Assembly (NCBI GenBank): GCA_046765875.1
Contig: JBKPSJ010000248.1
Location: forward strand, 1 to 40,699
Direction: 5' to 3'
DNA: 40,699 bases
Source of the DNA: DASRHY01 sp046765875
GTDB taxonomy: Bacteria; Actinomycetota; Actinomycetes; Propionibacteriales; Kribbellaceae
Position 1 is the first letter of the stretch. Every line of letters begins with the position of its first letter. This document shows positions 37,626 through 40,699 of this stretch, one piece after another. Made by a program: the position numbers and the translations under genes. The notes under the pieces are model-generated. The model worked only from the letters and a program-made list of their open reading frames with translations. It ran no database searches and was not told where the DNA came from.

Positions 37626-39034
37626 CCAGAGCAGTTGTGGTGGGCAGCGGGCCCAACGGGCTCGCTGCCGCACTGATCCTGGCCAGGGCGGGCCTTGACG
37701 TCGAGGTGCTCGAGGCCGCGAGTACGGCCGGCGGCGGTACCCGTAGTAGCGAGCTGACGCTGCCAGGGCTGATCCACGACGAGTGCTCGGGCTTCCATCC
37801 GCTGGCAGTCGATACCGCGTTCTCGCGTGAGGTCGATCTCGCTGAGTATGGACTGACCTGGCGCTGGCCGGAGGTCCAGTACGCCCACCCGCTCGACGGG
37901 GGCCGCGGCGCCGCGGCGTACCGGTCGGTCGACGACACCGCTGCGCTGCTCGGCGGCGATGGGCGGCGCTGGCGGCAGGTGTTCGGGCCGCTGACCGAGC
38001 GGTTCGACCTGATCAGCGCGGACTTCCTCCGCCCGGTGCTGCGGATACCGTCGCATCCGCTCGCTATGGCCCGGTTCGGTGTGTACTCCGGCGTACCGGC
38101 CTCGATCCTGGCCAGACTGTGGTCGACGGCCGAGGCGCGGTCGCTGTTCGCCGGTGTCGCCGCCCATGCACTCCGGCCGTTGTCCAGGCCGCTGTCGTCA
38201 GCGATCGGGGTGGCGCTCGGCACCGCCGCGCACGCGTACGGCTGGCCGGTCGCCGAGGGCGGGTCGGCAGCGATCACCCGCGCCATGGTCGCCGCGCTCG
38301 AAGGCATCGGCGGCAAGGTGGAGACCGGCGTACGCGTGGACTCGCTGGCCCAGCTGGACAAGGCCGACATCGTCATGCTCGACCTGGCGCCGCGGGCCGC
38401 CGTACGGATCGCCGGCGAAGCGATGCCGGACCGGGTCCGGCGCGGGCTGACCGGCTGGCGGCACGGGCCGGGGGTGTTCAAGGTCGACTTCGCGCTGTCC
38501 GGTGAGGTGCCCTGGACACACGAGGAGTCCCGGCGCGCGGGGACCGTCCACGTGATCGGCGACCATGCCGAACTCGCCCGCGCCGAGGCGCTCGTCGCCC
38601 GCGGCCACTTGCCGGACCGGCCGTACGTACTGGTCGGCCAGCAGTACCTCGCCGATCCGACCCGGACCACCGGCGACCGGCGGCCGCTGTATGCGTACGC
38701 GCATGTGCCGGCGGGCTACAGCGGGGACGCGACGGCTCTGATCGAGGCCCAGATCGAGCGTTTCGCGCCCGGCTTCCGCGACCTGATCCTTGATCGTCAC
38801 GTCCGCACGCCGGCCCAACTCGAGCAGTACAACGCGAACTACATCGGCGGCGACGTGATCACCGGCGCCAACACCGTCCGGCAGTTGATCCTCCGGCCGC
38901 GGCTGACGGCGCATCCGTACTCGCTCGGCATTCCGGGCGCCTACATCTGCTCGGCAGCGACACCGCCGGGTGCCGGCGCGCACGGGATGTGCGGCTACAA
39001 CGCCGCGAAGGCGGCGCTGGCCGGGCTGCGCTAG
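37622..39034 (+). CDS. Phytoene desaturase-like FAD oxidoreductase
   Basis: 470-aa flavoprotein with an N-terminal dinucleotide-binding fold (VVVGSGPNGLAAA, residues 5-17, then a VEVLEAASTAGGGTRS FAD contact). It belongs to the carotenoid/retinol desaturase-like or PYROXD2-like group of NAD(P)/FAD amine-oxidase-fold enzymes; the end LGIPGAYICSAATPPGAGAHGMCGYNAAKAAL is the conserved C-terminal FAD region. There are no crt genes, so a pigment role is unlikely. Overlap with the DUF3556 gene implies joint function, perhaps oxidation or desaturation of a membrane lipid. Reaction not determinable. Confidence 0.82.
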   Translation: MTRAVVVGSGPNGLAAALILARAGLDVEVLEAASTAGGGTRSSELTLPGLIHDECSGFHPLAVDTAFSREVDLAEYGLTWRWPEVQYAHPLDGGRGAAAYRSVDDTAALLGGDGRRWRQVFGPLTERFDLISADFLRPVLRIPSHPLAMARFGVYSGVPASILARLWSTAEARSLFAGVAAHALRPLSRPLSSAIGVALGTAAHAYGWPVAEGGSAAITRAMVAALEGIGGKVETGVRVDSLAQLDKADIVMLDLAPRAAVRIAGEAMPDRVRRGLTGWRHGPGVFKVDFALSGEVPWTHEESRRAGTVHVIGDHAELARAEALVARGHLPDRPYVLVGQQYLADPTRTTGDRRPLYAYAHVPAGYSGDATALIEAQIERFAPGFRDLILDRHVRTPAQLEQYNANYIGGDVITGANTVRQLILRPRLTAHPYSLGIPGAYICSAATPPGAGAHGMCGYNAAKAALAGLR

Positions 39035-39041
39035 CCGGCCG

Positions 39042-39047
39042 TATGCT
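39042..39047 (+). promoter_or_regulatory. -10 box TATGCT for leaderless PucR mRNA
   Basis: TATGCT ends 6 nt before ATG 39054 and no good ribosome binding site precedes the start. This fits the leaderless promoters seen elsewhere in the window. It lies 7 nt after the oxidoreductase stop. Confidence 0.45.
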
Positions 39048-39053
39048 CCGGAA

Positions 39054-40220
39054 ATGGACAGCGGCAAACGGATCGCCGCGATCGTCAGCGCCCTGTGGGA
39101 GCGCGCCGGCGAACTGGCCGAGGGTGCCGCCAAGCAGATCCAGGCCGAGGTCCCGTTCTACGCCGCCGGCGAGATCGTGACCTTCGAGGACCTGCGCGAC
39201 TCGTGCATGGCGAACATCGAGTTCATGCTCGGCTCGATGAGCGGCGCGGTGTTCGATCCCGAGGCGGCGCGCGCGACCGGTCGGCTCCGCGCCGAGCAGG
39301 GCGCGCCACTGGCGGATGTGATGGCGGCCTACCGGGTCGGCGTCCGGTACCTGTGGGACGCCGTGCTCGCCGAGGCCGCGAGCAACGGCCGGGTGGCGAC
39401 CGAGGCCGTGGTCGAGGCCGCTTCGCAGCTGTGGGTGGTCCAGTCGGTGTACACCGACGCGATGAGCACGGCGTACCGGGACGCCCAGACGACGTTGTCG
39501 ATCGAGCGAGAGCAGCGCCGATCGGCCCTGGTCGAGGCCTTCCTGGAGGGCCGGGTGGCCGACGGCAGCACGTTGTGGGAGGCCGCCGACGTGCTCCGGC
39601 TGCCGCATCACGGCCCGTACGTCGTGGTCGCCGCCGCGGTGCCCGAACTCGGCCGGGCGGCGATGCCCGTCGCCGAGGAACGGTTGCGGTCGCTCGACCT
39701 GCCGTCGGCCTGGCGGCTGCTGCCCGACGTCCAGGTCGGGCTGGTCTGCGTCCGTACCATGGCACCCGCCAAGCTCGCCGAGCACATCGGCCGGCTGGCC
39801 AGCGGGCGGGTCGGGATCAGCCCGCCGTACGACGACCTGGGCGAGACCGCGCAGGCCCTGAGGTTCGCCCGGATCGCGCTGGCCGCGTGTGCCGACGATT
39901 CGCCGGTGACGCTGTTCGACGAGGCACCGCTGGCCGTCGTGGCAATGGCCGCGCCGGACGTCGCCGAGCGGTTCGTCCGTACCGTGCTCGGCGGACTCGA
40001 CGACCTGCCAGACGAGGATCGCGACCTGCTGCTGCAGACTTTGCGGACCTGGCTGGCCTCCGGCGGGTCGGCGAACGACGCCGCTGAACTGTTGTACTGC
40101 CACCCGAACACTGTTCGGCACCGGCTTCGCCGGATCGAGGAGCGTACCGGCAGATCGCTCACCGACCCGCGGTCGCTGACCGAACTGTGCCTGGCCGCGG
40201 AGGCCGAGACCCGCCTGTAG
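39054..40220 (+). CDS. PucR-family transcriptional regulator 2
   Basis: 388-aa regulator with an N-terminal RsbRD-like helical region (about 1-160), a middle GGDEF-like domain and a C-terminal helix-turn-helix with AELLYCHPNTVRHRLRRIEER. It lies at the far end of the operon bounded on the other side by PucR regulator 1, and could respond to the product or substrate of the intervening lipid enzymes. ATG 39054 matches the domain start and the leaderless promoter. It converges with the next gene with only 3 bp between stop codons. Confidence 0.85.
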   Translation: MDSGKRIAAIVSALWERAGELAEGAAKQIQAEVPFYAAGEIVTFEDLRDSCMANIEFMLGSMSGAVFDPEAARATGRLRAEQGAPLADVMAAYRVGVRYLWDAVLAEAASNGRVATEAVVEAASQLWVVQSVYTDAMSTAYRDAQTTLSIEREQRRSALVEAFLEGRVADGSTLWEAADVLRLPHHGPYVVVAAAVPELGRAAMPVAEERLRSLDLPSAWRLLPDVQVGLVCVRTMAPAKLAEHIGRLASGRVGISPPYDDLGETAQALRFARIALAACADDSPVTLFDEAPLAVVAMAAPDVAERFVRTVLGGLDDLPDEDRDLLLQTLRTWLASGGSANDAAELLYCHPNTVRHRLRRIEERTGRSLTDPRSLTELCLAAEAETRL

Positions 40221-40223
40221 TCC

Positions 40224-40699
40224 TCAGGGACGGATGACGGCGACCGGGCTGCGTACGAAGCGCAGGACGTCACGCGCGACGGAGCCGAACAGGACGCGGT
40301 GCAAACGGCCGTGCTTCGGTGCACCGAGGACCACCAGCGCCGCACCCGCCGACTCCGCCACCAGAGCCGGCGCGGCCGGGCCGTCGACGACCTTGCTCTG
40401 CACCTCAACGCCGGGGAACGCGTTCCGCCACGATGTCAGCGCGACGTCAACGGCATGCATGACGGTCAGGCCCAAGCCGCGGCGCTCGGCGGCGCGGAAG
40501 GCGAACTCGAGAGCCGCGGCCGATCCGGACTTGCCGTCGACTCCGACCACCACCCGCCCGGTCGACGGACCACGCGATCCCTCACCGACCAGCCCGACGA
40601 CGGCGACCGAGTCCTTCGTACGCAAGGCTCGCCCCCGCAGCCGCCGACCGACCACGACCAGGTCACTCGATTCAGGTATGACCGTGCCCACCTGCAGGC
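40224..40699 (-). CDS. Universal stress protein, 5' end outside window
   Basis: The frame stays open to the window edge, so the start is not seen; about 158 residues are visible. A complete C-terminal UspA domain has VVVGVDGKSGSAAAL, then LGAPKHGRLHRVLFGSVARDV and SPVAVIRP. The upstream part (SDLVVVGRR) resembles the end of another UspA domain, so the full protein is probably of the tandem type like that at 12345-13262. Likely a nucleotide-binding stress factor. Confidence 0.75.
   Translation of the reverse strand, partial: LQVGTVIPESSDLVVVGRRLRGRALRTKDSVAVVGLVGEGSRGPSTGRVVVGVDGKSGSAAALEFAFRAAERRGLGLTVMHAVDVALTSWRNAFPGVEVQSKVVDGPAAPALVAESAGAALVVLGAPKHGRLHRVLFGSVARDVLRFVRSPVAVIRP

Noticed and set aside
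1..40699. CRISPR arrays, tRNA or rRNA genes, insertion sequences, prophage
   Set aside because: I saw no regularly spaced repeats, cloverleaf-like sequence, rRNA segments, transposase or integrase motifs on either strand, though this was by eye only.

Overview
The window is very GC-rich, gene-dense DNA with strong third-position GC bias. Many genes overlap by 1-4 nt, SARP and PucR regulators are present, and several genes appear to start as leaderless mRNAs with a TANNNT box 6-7 nt before the start codon. This points to a free-living actinobacterium; the gene mix and codon habits resemble soil Propionibacteriales such as Kribbella or Nocardioides, but the genus is a guess. I see no tRNA, rRNA, insertion sequence, integrase or CRISPR array.

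Layout. (1) 2-5647: tail of an EamA exporter, a 68-aa orphan protein behind an AT-rich promoter region, an ABC-2 exporter (ATPase plus permease) followed by its DesK/DesR-like two-component system, and a cytoplasmic sulfite-oxidase-fold molybdoenzyme. (2) 5811-19422: an amine/amino-acid metabolism island. Two paralogous SxxK serine hydrolases are divergent from a 23-bp gap. One is followed by an unusual ATP-grasp protein. The other leads a run of agmatinase, APC permease, tandem-domain universal stress protein, fold-type I PLP decarboxylase and LysA-like fold-type III PLP decarboxylase. An aminobutyraldehyde-type dehydrogenase and a copper amine oxidase sit divergently at the end. Together these could run amino acid -> (decarboxylase) -> amine, with agmatine -> putrescine -> 4-aminobutanal -> GABA as the most coherent reading. 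The ATP-grasp and serine hydrolases are unexplained additions. (3) 19475-26977: a DUF1707 membrane protein, then a minus-strand operon of a small secreted protein, a class III cyclase/ATPase/TPR giant and an MFS transporter fused to a cyclic-nucleotide-binding domain. A SARP/BTAD regulator and an NTF2-like protein diverge from it. (4) 27201-32363: a compact polyhydroxyalkanoate operon (acyl-CoA ligase, PHA synthase, intracellular PHA depolymerase, acyl-CoA dehydrogenase). (5) 32603-40699: a 33-aa membrane peptide with its own terminator, a PucR regulator, an adenylate-forming enzyme broken by an apparent one-base frameshift, a DUF3556 membrane protein, a phytoene-desaturase-like FAD enzyme, a second PucR regulator, and the end of a universal stress protein.

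The best candidates for undescribed biology are: the ATP-grasp/serine-hydrolase/agmatinase/amine-oxidase island; the cyclase plus MFS-cNMP operon, which has both producer and receptor of a cyclic nucleotide next to a SARP regulator and matching 11-bp-phased heptamer repeats; and the overlapping divergent leaderless promoters between the two serine hydrolases.
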